64,000 bases of DNA from Mariannaea sp. PMI_226 (GCA_024336345.1 JANFOG010000013.1:620001-684000), one strand, 5' to 3'; shown: positions 1 to 11,830, counted from the stretch's first letter. Numbers and translations are program-made. The notes: a model not told the origin generated them from the sequence alone.

Positions 1-1558
1 ACAAGGTAGATAACTCGATTACGGAGAGTCGCTTTGCCGAGTCCGATAGGAGTGCCAAACCAGAGTCGCAAGATGCCAGCATCAAAATTCACCTAAATGA
101 ATGCATCCCAACCTTTCCGCTTCGTATCCGGTGCAGACTAATGCTTGCAAGTCAACCATCAAGTTGGACTGGTCACGTCGAGGTCTTCCCTTGTCTGCAT
201 ATGAAGATGAGAAGACACAAACAGGGGACACGCCTCAAACTCAAGCTGAGGTAGCAAGCCACACTCACACTAGTCCAGGGGAACGTGTGTCTGTGGACTA
301 CTGGACGCAAGTCAAGCGCCAGGATAAGACTCAAAATGCAATGCCGGCACCGTGATGGCCCAGGACGCTACATATCCAAATATTTCTACCCGCGACACAC
401 TGCTAGTAACCGTCTCAGGGGCATCAAAGATGCTGAGCTCTGCGCCCGGCAGGGACAGGAGTCAGTCGGAAACATAAGCAAGCGATGGATCCCCAGTCCA
501 TGCGAATCCTTCCACTGAGCATCAGGTCAGTGTCACTCGGTGAATGGCAGCCAAGGGCCCTTGCAAAATTGATACTTGATTCCCTCAGCTTATTTCGCTC
601 TGATTTGGGGGCGCAAAACACGAAAACACAGATTGGTTGGAAAACCATTCATACGTCTAATATGCGGAGTAATTATGGGTGACTTGGATGAAGCAAATCC
701 ATGGGGCTTTGCCAACGAGTCTTTTTGGGACGACTAGGCAATTCTAGGTAAGGGGATTTGGCCCAACCTGGCTGTACTAACAATATGGGAAAAGGGTCTA
801 GTTTAGCGCCCATTTTGCGCTCGAGAATGGGGCCTGAAGGGGAACCGAAGGCACTGTGATAGCTCACAGTGGAGTATTCAACTATGACGCAAAAAAAAGA
901 AATTGATAAAACCACCCCTCCCACCTCCCACCCTCTAGGGCACATAAGTTAGACTTGTGAAGAACACATTTAGCTGGTTGGTGTTAGAAAGCTGTACCTG
1001 CTCCTGATTTTATATGTAGACATACTGATATTGAATGAGGACAATCCTATTTCAATATCATATGTTTACTAGCAAATAGGGCGAGAGAGAGTATGATGAA
1101 TGAGGAATATAGTCCTCTGTATGAAAGTAAATTATTTGAAAAAATGAAAAATAAAAGAAAAGGCCAAGATTGAGCGAGATAGATTGCATCCTCTATACGG
1201 AGCGTGACCGTGAATCTATCCCTGATCTAGAAGCCAAGTAAAAGGAAGAATTACACCGTATGTCAATATATAAATAAACGGACAGAGCCACCAAGCTCTC
1301 ACCTAGACACTTTTTAGCACGTTTGAGAGGTACGAACATAATAGGGAAAATTACAGACCGGACAATTAGAAGGATCGGCTTAACATTAGATGTGTGCAGA
1401 TTATAACATTCTCATCTCGTGTCCCGGCCTCGTACACCGTCGAAACTGTCGACAAAATGGTATCAGTCTAGATTAGATGCGATTTAATAGTTGATATCAT
1501 CGATGGCCGTCCCCTCTACTACCCTCCCAAATCTTTTCATATGACCAGCCTCATCTCC
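1..1558. other. Intergenic, no gene recognised
   Basis: Short overlapping frames occur on both strands, none above about 90 codons and none with a recognisable domain or convincing splice sites. The segment from about 1,000 is A/T-rich. Nothing else supportable was seen. Confidence 0.5.
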
Positions 1559-2031
1559 TCACCTCTTTATTTTGCTGACAGGACATAATACGCACCTTGG
1601 AGTCTGACAATAAGAGCAAGGATCAACTCTCATCGACATGCCAGAATTCCCGCAATTACACTACGTTTAATTCTGATTAGCAATGCCATTCCGGGCCTCT
1701 TCCTGCTAGAATTACGCAAGACCTTGCTTACACATGTCCATAGAGCGATCTGCTTCCTTCGCCCTCCATGGGTCGTCCCTTGTCCTCCTCTAGCACTCTG
1801 AACTAGATCATGGGATTCCACATCATTGAAGCCAAGATCGGAATGCCAGGTCCCTACACTTTCGGCAGCTTGATTGTGGAATAACTCAATAGGCCCCACT
1901 CCGGACGCCCTCGATTCCGTCGCGCGTCGCAATGGCATCAAACCCACGAATAGTAAGAGTAGTAGCAGCAGCAGCGGTAACAGGCGGAACGTGCGAGAGT
2001 GACCGAGTAGAGGACCGAAGAGGAGCAACAA
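1559..2031 (-). CDS. Small secreted cysteine-rich protein, copy 1 (new family candidate)
   Basis: Two-exon model of 133 residues: exon 2031-1732, intron 1731-1661 (GTAAGC donor, CTAAT branch site, TAG acceptor), exon 1660-1559. Residues 1-38 look like a signal peptide, with a basic start and a long leucine core. The mature part is unremarkable until about residue 89, where GGRRKQIALWTC begins. A compact tail follows with seven cysteines at 100, 101, 103, 115, 118, 123 and 126 (CC-x-C, then CSYC and C-x2-C), ending CPVSKIKR. A second copy at 6195-6524 has the same exon junction, the same 34-codon last exon and 39 of 45 identical tail residues. Reading straight through the intron gives a different, non-conserved tail and stops at 1630. 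Function is unknown; size, signal peptide and cysteines resemble fungal effector-type or antimicrobial-type proteins, but that is inference. Confidence 0.6.
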
Positions 2032-4905
2032 GGTGTCCGCTGCTCTGAGGGAAAAATCCAGTGCCGGCCTTGACAGCGTTGCGCTTGTTACGTGGAAGAG
2101 AAGGAGAACGATGTTGTGTCTAGGGCGACAGGGAAGCCGAATTTGTCAAGGAATCATGAAGCCTGCTGCCAATTTGTCAATAGAGTCAATTGGAGAGAGA
2201 GAGAGCGTATCCGTTTTGCAAGAGGCATACTGACTGCAATGAGGGAATGGAAGCAATTGCAAAAAGGGGATTTTGTGAATACAATTTTTGGGAAAAGAGA
2301 GAAAGAATCTCATGCCCCTAGGCGCATTGGCGAGAGTTTCTCAATTTATACGTATTTCCACAGCGTCTCCGCACCTCCACTTTCCGGGGTGTGAAAGTAA
2401 TGGAACACGTTCTTGCGACACTTTTTATCAACTTTATGCAGCCTCGAAACATCTAAGAGTTCCCCAACCCCAACGATTTATTCAATACTCTCGGGCTCCT
2501 TCAAGCCAAAAGGTCAGGTCCAAACACCCCATTCGCCCCTTTTCTGTTGGTTTTGCACATCCGTTGATGGTACGCAAAGTGATACCGTCATTGATACGCA
2601 ATGTCAACTAATAAAGGCTCTGAATTGGAGAGTCCTATATAAGTTCGTTTTGATCAGCTGTGGCGCCATAGGTGTCCAGACGCAGGTGGTTCGAGGGGAA
2701 CACTCCGTACCTGCTCTAACCCCCTTGTAGAATGCTTCACAGGGGGTACACCCAACGCATCTTTGACCGAGCAGGTTGTCAAACCAATATTTGCCATACT
2801 CAATGAAGTGGGGTTACAAATACTGTGGTACAATCTCCCTTTACATCTGTGTACGGCCCCATGGCTGCGTCCTATCTTCAAGTTCAAGGCATCACGCTCT
2901 TCGACGACATTCTCAATCAGGGCTCGACGCAGCATGTTTGAGGGGTTGCAAGGATCACATCAGAGATGTGGTGTGTCCCTTTGTGATCCCTGGGTGTACC
3001 TGTATGGTCTGACCGTGCTAAAGCAATTCTTGACTGCACATTATGTATTATAGACAGGGACGAATGAGCATTCACCGCCTTGATTTACTCAAGTCCCGAT
3101 CCTGGCCAACTGGCGATAAGCCAAGGATCGTTCCCGTAAGCTACTGCTGGCGTTGCGGTTGGATGGCCATGTTGAACTACTGACACGACCATCCCATTTT
3201 TTTTTTAATCGGACACAATCTGCACCAGACTCACGGCCCCGGCTTCATTACTCTGCTTCTCGAGAAGCCTACCTCAAAGTGATCCCGGGATTTGTCGAAA
3301 GAAGGTTTCAAGTCTCGGCCTTATTATGAGTTGTCCCGTTCTTCGGCAGTGTGCTCCCCAGCTAGCAAATCCAAACGCTGGACCAGATCTTTTTGTATTG
3401 TACAAAAAAAAGTCCCGGGGCACAAGGGAAGCCATGGCATCACACGAGGACACCTGGCAGACCGACTTTCAGAGGCAATGATGAACGTTTCTCAATGTGT
3501 TGTCATGGCCGTGCAGCATCAAATCGAGGCCGATTGGCGAATTCTCCCCATCAAATCATGGGGCAATGTGCTAGAAAGGTATCTCTTGCCTACCTGTATT
3601 GATGCCGTACTGGGGCTGGTCTTCTTGAAGGCTCTAGCGCATACTATGAAGTAACGGCCCTAGATCAGCATTACGTGTCCTGCTTGCTAACTACCTATTT
3701 TTAGATGATTTGGGTGGTTGCCAGTACTCAGATCCGAGCAGGAGAGTGGCTGATGGACCAGGAATCAGGAATTGCAACCTTGGTGTCTGGAAAAAAGGAA
3801 AATACATCAGAAAGCAAAAAACAGGGCCAACCTAACCGAGTATCCACACTCGAGTGACGAAAACAATATCACCTTGCGAATCTGTTTGGCTAGTTTTTGT
3901 CCTACCAAAGGCCTCATTGATAAGTATTTAGTGTCTTGGATCATTGACTCAAGAAATCACTTGAATGTGGAAGGCATCAGCTTAGCATCCTTGTGGCCAA
4001 GGATACACTAAATATGCTGCCATGGTTATATCTATACATATTGTACAGTTAAGAAGACTAAACAGGAAAAAAAACTTCAGATCTACGGTGCGTCGAGATC
4101 CTAGACATTTTTTGACGCCCAAGGGAGGGACAGATCGGTTCAGTTCTCTTGTCATCAGGCCCGATTAGATTTCTTCCGTAGTTGCTTCTGTGATACTTTC
4201 AGTATTGTGTAACCCGAATGAAGCTGAATCCCAGACATACGTGCATCAAGAGCTAACCCCCTTACTGATCAAGAACATTCGAAGCTGTTTGAGAATGGCT
4301 AAATAGTGTATAAGAGTGGAGAAAATGGCCTGCTACGAACATCAACTAAACCAAGAAAAACACCCTTTTAGTAGGCAAGGGGGCTTCGAAAACATAGTGG
4401 AGCGCACTGTAAGGCACTTGTTCTTCATTTGAGTCAACGAGGGCCTAACTTGAAGCTTTTATAATCGTGGTTCTGCTGAGAAAGAAGCAGAGAGGGAACA
4501 CTAAGTCACATTCACTAATCAAGGAATATGTTACACTATGACGAGAATGGCGAAAGTGGATAACATGTGAGCGCTTCAAAAAAAAAAAATAATAATAATA
4601 AAAAAAAAAAAAAAAGCAATGGAACCGTCATTTGAAACAGCCAGTGGTACCTGGAAGGTTAGTTACTAAAAGTCGTTAACTCTGATATTTAATTCGTCGC
4701 TGCATATGATTATGAGAGCTTCTTGTCTGACAAGGGGTGCTTGCATTATATGATGGGGCTCTGGGTACTATAAATTAACCAGAAGGCGTCGATATTGACA
4801 GGCCGGGTAACCATTAAATTGGGGTGGTACTTGGCGCAAGGGGTAACTAAAGGAGGGGAAAAGAAAACTACAAGTTCAAAATAAAATTAAAAAAAAAAAA
4901 AAGAA
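2032..4905. other. Intergenic, no gene recognised
   Basis: Only short frames on both strands (up to 120 codons near 3292-3654) with no family resemblance. Low-complexity A tracts lie near 4579-4615 and 4889-4902; the latter is the T-rich end of the neighbouring minus-strand 5S gene. The upstream region of the cysteine-rich gene at 2031 should lie at the left edge; no clear TATA element was picked out. Confidence 0.45.
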
Positions 4906-5024
4906 ACATACAACAGTGGGGATTCCCCGGTCGTCACCGACCCGAGTACTAATCCACCGCTTCTCAGCTTAACGTGCGGAGAGCAGACGGGATCCAGTGT
5001 ATTCTAAGAGCTATGGTCGTATGT
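4906..5024 (-). rRNA. 5S ribosomal RNA, copy 1
   Basis: Read on the minus strand it begins ACATACGACCATAG and ends GTTGTATGT, the complementary termini (helix I) of ascomycete 5S rRNA. Length is 119 nt, normal for the molecule. The internal GGATCCCGTCTGCTCTCC and GGGTCGGTGACGACC blocks match the conserved internal control region and helix IV. A run of T follows the 3' end on the minus strand, as expected for RNA polymerase III termination. It differs from copy 2 at five positions and belongs to the same sequence type as copies 2 and 3. Dispersed single 5S genes are normal in filamentous ascomycetes. Confidence 0.93.
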
Positions 5025-5047
5025 ACTAGGAGTACTCATATGTTTGG

Positions 5048-5055
5048 TATATAAA
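5048..5055 (-). promoter_or_regulatory. TATA element of 5S copy 1
   Basis: TTTATATA on the minus strand lies 24-31 nt upstream of the 5S start, the spacing of the TATA element known for Neurospora 5S genes. Copy 2 has the same element at the same distance. Confidence 0.65.
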
Positions 5056-5130
5056 GCAGGTAGGGCCGCCGACTCAAGGAGTCGATTACCCAAAGATAAC
5101 ATTAAATGCTGGTTAAATTGGAGTCGACAT

Positions 5131-5220
5131 CATAGCATTGAGGTGGTTAAGTGGCCACCCTATTCCCCTGACCTAAACCCTATAGAGAATCTATAGAAAA
5201 TACTAGAAGAAAAGATAGTT
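5131..5220 (+). pseudogene. Tc1-like transposase relic
   Basis: The plus strand encodes WPPYSPDLNPIENL, the C-terminal catalytic signature of Tc1/mariner transposases, whose glutamate is the third acidic residue of the DD34E triad. It is followed at once by a TAG where tryptophan is expected in this family (usually LWKIL). No inverted repeats or earlier domains were found, so this is a short fragment. It lies just beyond the upstream flank of 5S copy 1 and does not come from the better-preserved element at 11.8-13.2 kb, whose corresponding sequence differs. A TGG to TAG change fits repeat-induced point mutation but one site proves little. Confidence 0.75.
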
Positions 5221-6194
5221 TGTTGGGAGAAAACCCCACGCCCAAAAACACCCACAAGGCAGGTCTCGTGATGCGGGAAAACGATGTGTGAAACGGTCGC
5301 GACAAGAGGTCCGGAACGGCCACACCACAAATCTGGAAAGGAACGGAAATCAGCCAATCAAATTAGATAGAAATGAAGAGAACCATTTGATCAAATGGTA
5401 TCACAAATCATAAGTCATAGAAAAGGTCAAAAAGTTAGGGCAAAAACAAGATATATTGGATAGTATGAAGATGCCTTGTCCACGTTGTTTTGCGGTCATT
5501 TTATAAGGCCTATGACTATAAATGCGAGCTAATCAAATTGCGGCAAGCAGAGTGCAAAAATGTCTTGGGTAATGTAAGCTAAGCGGCATATGCCAAAAAA
5601 GTGAATTTTTCCTCCAACACAATAGTAGAAAAACATCCTAGACTATCTGAGACGCCTAAAATGATGAGACTATAGCAAGGCTTATTTAAGTAGCAATTAT
5701 GGTGTGGGAAGATCTTGAAGACTGTTAGAGAGTCTAGTCCGTTCGATGGAAAGACGTATTTCTCACAGCCCACGGCTGGTATGCCAAATATTAAATTAGA
5801 CATATGGTAAATAGAGGCATTTAAATGATTCTTCTTATGAACAGATTGACCGTATATTGGCGATAAAAAATCCAGTTCTAGGATTAAAGGTCAGAATTAG
5901 GGGGATTTTTCGGTACTTGGTGATATCTAGGCGTTTATAAAGAAGCTGTCTATTGAATAGATGTGATTGGGTTCTTATACACTAAGTGCTTCAAAAGGTC
6001 TTGTACAAATTTGTTGAGAACCTATCTATGGTAATTGAACCATGGCAATGCGACGTAATTTTCACTCATTACTTTGGCCTTCACGCAAGTTTGATGGGTC
6101 TGGTGATCACTTGAACTATAAATATGCTTGATGGCCCTTCAACAACGCCGTCGAGAAGACGTGTAGACTTTTTCATCACCACTCCCACTAGCAT
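5221..6194. other. Intergenic, no gene recognised
   Basis: A/T-rich DNA with no family-like frame. It ends in a pyrimidine-rich stretch and CACTAG just before 6193, which would be a good splice acceptor for the second cysteine-rich gene, so an upstream exon of that gene may hide here. Confidence 0.4.
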
Positions 6195-6524
6195 ATGGAA
6201 GAATACTCACTGGACATCGGGCACGACGTTCGTGGACCGGTTGAGGGCATTGGAAGATCGAGACAACCATGGGCACGGTCGACATTGGAGTCCACACTCA
6301 AGCCCCAAGTTCGTGGCGGCAGACGAAAGCAAATTGCGCTATGGACTTGTGTAAGTCAGTCCGTGTATTCCTGCACAGAGAACACTAAGAATGAAACCTT
6401 TGCTAAGCAGATTGGAAACCAGTGCGTCTGTGGGAACGCCGGGATGTCCATGAGAGTCGATACATGCTCCTATTGTCAGACCGCTAGATGCATGTACTGT
6501 CCAGTCTCAAAAATAAAGCGATGA
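6195..6524 (+). CDS. Cysteine-rich protein, copy 2 (5' end unresolved)
   Basis: Paralogue of the gene at 1559-2031. Exon 6195-6350 ends GGRRKQIALWTC; intron 6351-6422 (GTAAGT, CTAAG, CAG; 72 bp versus 71 bp in copy 1); last exon 6423-6524 of 34 codons. It has the same seven tail cysteines and the same ending CPVSKIKR. Over the shared 45 tail codons, about 20 differ silently and only 6 change the residue, a strong sign of protein-level constraint. A frame also stays open through the intron to the same stop, so intron retention would give a 109-residue protein. The ATG at 6195 would give no signal peptide; a pyrimidine-rich tract and AG acceptor right before 6193 suggest a missing upstream exon, or the 5' end has decayed. 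Function unknown. Confidence 0.5.
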   Translation: MEEYSLDIGHDVRGPVEGIGRSRQPWARSTLESTLKPQVRGGRRKQIALWTCVSQSVYSCTENTKNETFAKQIGNQCVCGNAGMSMRVDTCSYCQTARCMYCPVSKIKR

Positions 6525-9500
6525 GACAGAAAATCACGATTCAGTTGGAAGGGAGGAAAGGTGGTGCAGATTTATGATGGCGGACGACTACTATATATGT
6601 CAGGGCATGGACAGTGCGGAGTTCCTGGATTTATAGGCCTTACATGGGAATTGAAAGTAATGAAATGCAGACTGGGGCTATGATCAAGGTAAAGGGACAG
6701 AGGGGTAGTTAAGTTCGTCGTAATCTGTACAAACTAGGGCTTTGGACTTGTCCTTAACGATATATATACATACGTATAAACGCCTGGATATCACCACCCC
6801 ACAAGGAATCCCAGTGTCCCTCTTCAGCCTGGCCCACCACCTCTGGGGAGTCAGTGTTACTATGTACTGGTTGGAGTTCTCTTTGAATACGCCAAATCAC
6901 CCCAGTAACCGAACTCCCTCTCCCACGCAGCTGAGCCGAGTACGTAGTCCGGATTTAACTCGATCGCTTACGCATGATCTGAATTATTCATCTGGCTTCA
7001 TCAGGGAAAACAGACCCCACGTTGCACGGACCGGGTCAACCTGTTCGGTGCCTTGATGGCCCCATTCAAACGCCAATGGTCTGGGTAACTATTCCAAGGG
7101 CTTGGTTTTCGCTTAGAAAAAGACCTTCACAGAGCCATTTCAACGTATAGTAAGCTTGAGCAACAAAATAATTCTTGATTGTAGCCTGGATTCGGATCAA
7201 TATTCTATACATATTGCTGCAATTCTTTTGTAGCTGTGGGATAGGTTGATTCAAAAGGGGATGTGAAATCGATTCAAGTTGGCACAGTTGACTATACCGA
7301 GCCTCAACGGGCCGTCCCAGGTCTATGCCAACGGGATGTGGGCTTATTACAGTAGTGATGCGTTCTTTGCTCCCTCTAGCGTCCCTTAGCTCATGGAGAA
7401 AAAACAGGGGTTAATGCTACTAAGAACAGGAGCTGGTTCAACGCATCTTTGGAACGGCACTATGGTATGATCTTGGAATATCGGACTATGGGCCAGGTAC
7501 AAATGCAGCCTAGTCAGGAACCGCCCGCCCATTCGAACCTAGTAAACTCAGTAACTAGCCCACCCTTGAAGTAATCTATACTCTGGTTGCGTCTATAGAT
7601 GCCGCGGGCCGTTGGCAACATTTTATTGACATCAATTTGACATCAAATATGGAACCATGGCTTGGAATGCATTAGATGGGCAAAAGCCTCATCCCGGAAC
7701 CTCTTCCCCCATATTACCGAGCGGCGCCCCAACCATGCACCTCGCCCCTGAAGCTAGGCTGCTACTGTTACCGGCGCAAGCTGCAGCTCGAGCTGAGTAT
7801 CACGTGGGGAGTTAGCATGCAAGTGAAAAATGATGATGGTACGTTTATATCCAAAGCGGATATATCACATTTTACATCGCGATTCTCCCAATGTGATAGG
7901 GAAAAAATGGAGCCTGTCGAAAACTCAAGACGAAACACTCGTGAAGAGGGATAAAGAACCGCGCATTCATGCATCCCCTCATCTTCGCCGGGTTTCGCCT
8001 CGGCTCGCGTCGTCCCGCCTCACCCTCTCCGCATCTCATGGTCCTGGTCTGGGTTATGAGCTGAGTCGCTCCGTCCAGCCATTGCCAATGGTTTACCCGT
8101 CCGATGTGGATTCAGCCTCGGCCAATGAAGATAGCTATCGCAAGTGTGCGTTGTCAGTATCAGCATCATCATTCACCCTCGTCGCGGGTTCGCTCCCTCT
8201 CCTCAATCTTTGTTCTCGGTTACACAATGCGGGCTGCTGAGCTGTTAGGCCTCCATTTTTACTTTCATAGCATTCTCTGCCGAGTCATGATCCCGTCCTG
8301 CCTATTAGCCAATGTGGATCTGTGTGCTGATGCTATGCAGAGTCGTGACCTATACCAACATAGCTCCAACAGTAAAAGGCAACATACCCTTGCCATTCCC
8401 CAGATCGTACATGTGACCCTAGAGGTATCTATTTGTAATGGAAAGTCGTATTCCTATACCACTTCTTTCTCCCACCGTTCAAGTCCGGGTAAGTATCTAT
8501 TCAGTAGCTACTGACTCAAGGACATAGGTAACGTTTGCAGGCATTTATTGCGGTAACCTCTACAAGATACTGCCAGGTGTCGGGAGAAGCAGACTAGAAA
8601 AGAGGGGGAGCGATCACCAAATAAAAAAGGATAGGATGACGTTCAGTCGGGCTGCGAGGCATTTCTCCAGATTTCCGAGGCACATTTCTGCTCTAACCCA
8701 AGCCGGTCGCGTTGTAGTCAAAAGGGGGATACAAAAACTGACCATCTAATTGGAAATTACACTACCCATGGCAAAATCACTGGATAAGAACGATGATGTG
8801 GTCTTCCTGCAAGAGGTCATATGCACACTATTCCCCAAGCTTGTTGGACATGGAAAACCCAACAGTGAGGCTGGAAGAAACAAATAACCGGCCCTAGCCA
8901 ATCACTATACACACACAACTGCGAAGAAAAATATTCAGATTGGTAGGAATTGATCCCTTTTGTTGCAGGCGTCCAGGCATTGTGGCTGACGCTTCGGTCA
9001 GTGTATGAGCTGCATGTTGTATCCTAAACCCAAGAGATCATGGCCCAAACAAAATGGTGTATGTCGGGCAGCTACACAAACCTACCTGTGATGCTGGTGC
9101 CCAAAGGGAGCCAGGTCGATGCATATAGTTAGAGTCAGCTCTCGGGCTATGCCGCGTGCCGATGTAAATTGGCAAGACGAGGACCTGTCTTAGGGGGGCC
9201 TCAATCATTGCCTCGTCGCCTTTTTTTGGTCGTATAACTAATGTCTTTTCTTCCGAGCAGCTGGCACTTTTTATTGATATGTTTAGGGGCCTTGTTATGG
9301 CGCTACAATACCTAAACATCACTTTTGTAAGTGAGGATGTGATGGGGTGCTCTACTCCGGTTCATGATGGTAATGAAATTGGTATTATGAGGCAATACAT
9401 GACCCCAGTCGTTATTTCCGCTGCAATTATTCAGGCAAAAATAACCCCCCGTCAGCCCCTCAGTTGCTTGGTTCGTCTTCTACCGCCTGCTGCTCTGCGC

Positions 9501-11031
9501 GCTATCCTGGTATATTGAGCCTGGGCACAATCCGATACCTCGAAGGTGGAGAGAAACTGTATGTAACTTTTAAACGTTCCTGACCTGAGAATTGGTCCCA
9601 GCCAAACTATCAATAAGCTAGAGTGTATTATATGTGAACATGAGATGGAGCCGTACAAGTCATTTGAGAGATCACATATTGACGAAGAGGAGGGGATAGA
9701 CACTGCATAAAAGCGAAAGTCAAATCTATCACTGCGCCTTGTGAAACATTTTCTGGCCAAATATGGTTGGGAAAGGTATAACCGAGGTTATACCAGCGCC
9801 AGAGCTCTAGCTATGACATGGCCCTAAACTAAAGGGAAGTTCTTACCTAGTGTTGGCCTCTATAAATAGCCTTCTTTCGGTTGATATCAATACCTATCAT
9901 TCAGTACTTGAGTGAAAATAATTATATCGCGTCTTTCCTGCAGCTTGCTTCTATATCTTCAATCAGGCTGCTAAGCTAGGGCCCAAATCCATTATGTTTA
10001 GAGCCAGAATATTCCTTCCTCGGCGACATCTTGTCATCTTCTTACGGACTTACTTCTCGTCCCGAAGCTGGATGAGAGAGCTACTTAAGTCATACCTTGC
10101 GCGTGTCCATCTACCTCATCTTTACTCTTGATAGCCCGGTATTGCGTCCTTAACACACAGGTGTCCAAAGGTGCATGTCTAGCTTGACGCCCAACCCACA
10201 CCTCCACTGTCTGCTCCGTGTTTCGGTGATATGCAAAACAGCTGCCTTACCACCCCAATACGTCAGAATGGCGTCATATATATGTATGTGTGTCGGGTTG
10301 TACCCCCGCGGAAAGCAGCCTCCCGTGCCAGGGTAGAAATGATCCAGCTTTGCGAAAATCATGAAGGATTGCAATACTTCCCGATTGGGGCTTGACAGTT
10401 GCCTAGCCACATTTGAGTACTCATTCCCGAGACCTTGAAAAGAAAACATTCCCTGTAACCACTATACACTATAGCTACATAGTCATTAGGTGGAGGCCTT
10501 GCTAGAGTTGATCAAGGTGGTGTATTGGTGTATTGACAAGTAGGTACAGGGATTATAGGAAGTAGCATTATTTAGCCCAACAACAGGCTTCTGAAAGCTG
10601 CATTCGAACATATGTTATTCCCCCCCCATCGCCTACACCTTTGTCCCTCAAAGCAAAACCAGCAATAACTCAATTGCAAATACAGGGATAATATACCAAA
10701 CTATCCCAATAATTACCTGCAGAAGATGCTCCATGGATACCACAAACCTGGTGATCGCTGTTTTAATAGCATTCGCCTTAAAGAGATCCATCTCCATTAT
10801 GAACATAATGATCGTAGCCTCCATTGCCCTGATCCCAGTATAAGTCTAATTAGGTCATGTTGCACAATCTGGACTTGAGTAAATAAGTAGCATTATTAGG
10901 GGATGCTTTGCCGACAGTTAACACTCCGCGATCTGGGTCATAAGAACCAAAGCATACACAATTGTCAAGGATGGACTGCTAGGAGAACGTCAGGTATAAA
11001 AAAACAAAAGGTGTAAAAAAGGTGTAAAAAA
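6525..11031. other. Intergenic, no intact gene recognised
   Basis: About 4.5 kb with only short frames on both strands. One stretch (7285-7575, listed separately) reads like decayed coding sequence. Frames of up to 136 codons at 7830-8514 overlap one another and lack recognisable motifs. The right end carries the T-rich terminator side of 5S copy 2. Confidence 0.4.
7285..7575 (+). pseudogene. Possible decayed coding sequence, family unknown
   Basis: One plus-strand frame reads VYANGMWAYYSSDAFFAP and then meets TAG. A few tens of bases on, another frame reads NRSWFNASLERHYGMILEY and runs to about 7575. Both stretches have protein-like composition and could be pieces of one gene separated by a frameshift or an intron. 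I do not recognise the family and no start, signal or domain could be fixed. Confidence 0.25.
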
Positions 11032-11150
11032 ACATACAACAGTGGGGATTCCCCGGTCGTCACCGACCCGAGTACTAGTCCACCGCTTCTCAGCTTGACG
11101 TACGGAGAGCAGACGGGATCCAGTATTTTCTAAGAGCTATGGTCGTATGT
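11032..11150 (-). rRNA. 5S ribosomal RNA, copy 2
   Basis: It is 119 nt with the same ends and internal control sequences as copy 1, five substitutions apart, and has a T-rich 3' flank on the minus strand. About 100 bp upstream of the gene also resembles the copy 1 flank (TATATAA, GGTAGGG, GACTCAA, CCAAAG blocks), so the two loci arose by duplication of a segment larger than the gene. Confidence 0.92.
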
Positions 11151-11173
11151 ACTTGAAGTGCCGTCAGTATTAG

Positions 11174-11180
11174 TATATAA
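11174..11180 (-). promoter_or_regulatory. TATA element of 5S copy 2
   Basis: TTATATA on the minus strand, 24-30 nt upstream of the 5S start, at the same place as in copy 1. Copies 3 and 4 have no obvious counterpart. Confidence 0.6.
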
Positions 11181-11800
11181 GGTAGGTAGGGCTGATGACT
11201 CAAAGGACCAAAGCTAGCATTGGATGCCGGTTGAACATGCTCAGCCTACCTCATTGAGGAAATGGGCATGGAATTGAAAGTCTTGTTTAAGGTTTAGCTT
11301 GTCATATTCTCTTCTGATGACTGGTAGCGACAAGACACCCCTATTTAGGAGCCTACCTCACAGTGCTCAAGCGATGGGCGTCAAAAAGGCCCGGTTGCAT
11401 GCCAAACTACACGGCTCCACACCGCTTATAGCATTTCGTTCGGGGAGGAGGGTGACTGTCTGGACTATAATTCACATCACAACCCAACACAAATTGAAGT
11501 AACAGACAGTAATTACAAGGCCAGGGTGCCGTGGGGTCACTATCAAAGGTACCTACCTAACCTTAGTGGGGGGCAAGTACTGCCCACAATCGGTAGAAGG
11601 GCTAACGTAAGGCACCTTCAGTAGTTGGCTCTTACACCCTCATAAAGATGCAGTCTATACAAGAAAGAAATTCCAACCCGAGTTTGTAAACAACAAATTG
11701 GGTGGCTAGTAGGCTTCAATTGAAGTTACATAAGTACCTGCCTACCTAGCTACCTATGTACGTTAGTCTCCCGCGTCTTACTTCCTATGACACCTAACTA
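11181..11800. other. Intergenic, TACCT-rich
   Basis: No gene seen. Besides the duplicated 5S flank at its left end, it carries repeated TACCT/GTACCT words, densest at about 11734-11762, up to the transposon's TA target site at 11799-11800. Confidence 0.4.
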
Positions 11801-11830
11801 CAGTCAGCGGCCAAAAGTCTGAGTCCACCC
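11801..11830. repeat. Left terminal inverted repeat of Tc1-like element
   Basis: Thirty bases matching the reverse complement of 13158-13187 at 28 positions; preceded by TA at 11799-11800. Confidence 0.9.

Noticed and set aside
1630..1731. Straight-through reading of the first cysteine-rich gene to a stop at 1630
   Set aside because: The read-through tail has no counterpart in the second copy, whereas the spliced tail is 82 percent identical over the last exon.
1673..1731. Alternative acceptor at 1673 (CTAATCAG) in the first cysteine-rich gene
   Set aside because: It leads at once into in-frame stops; the acceptor at 1661 gives the conserved tail and a normal branch-to-acceptor distance.
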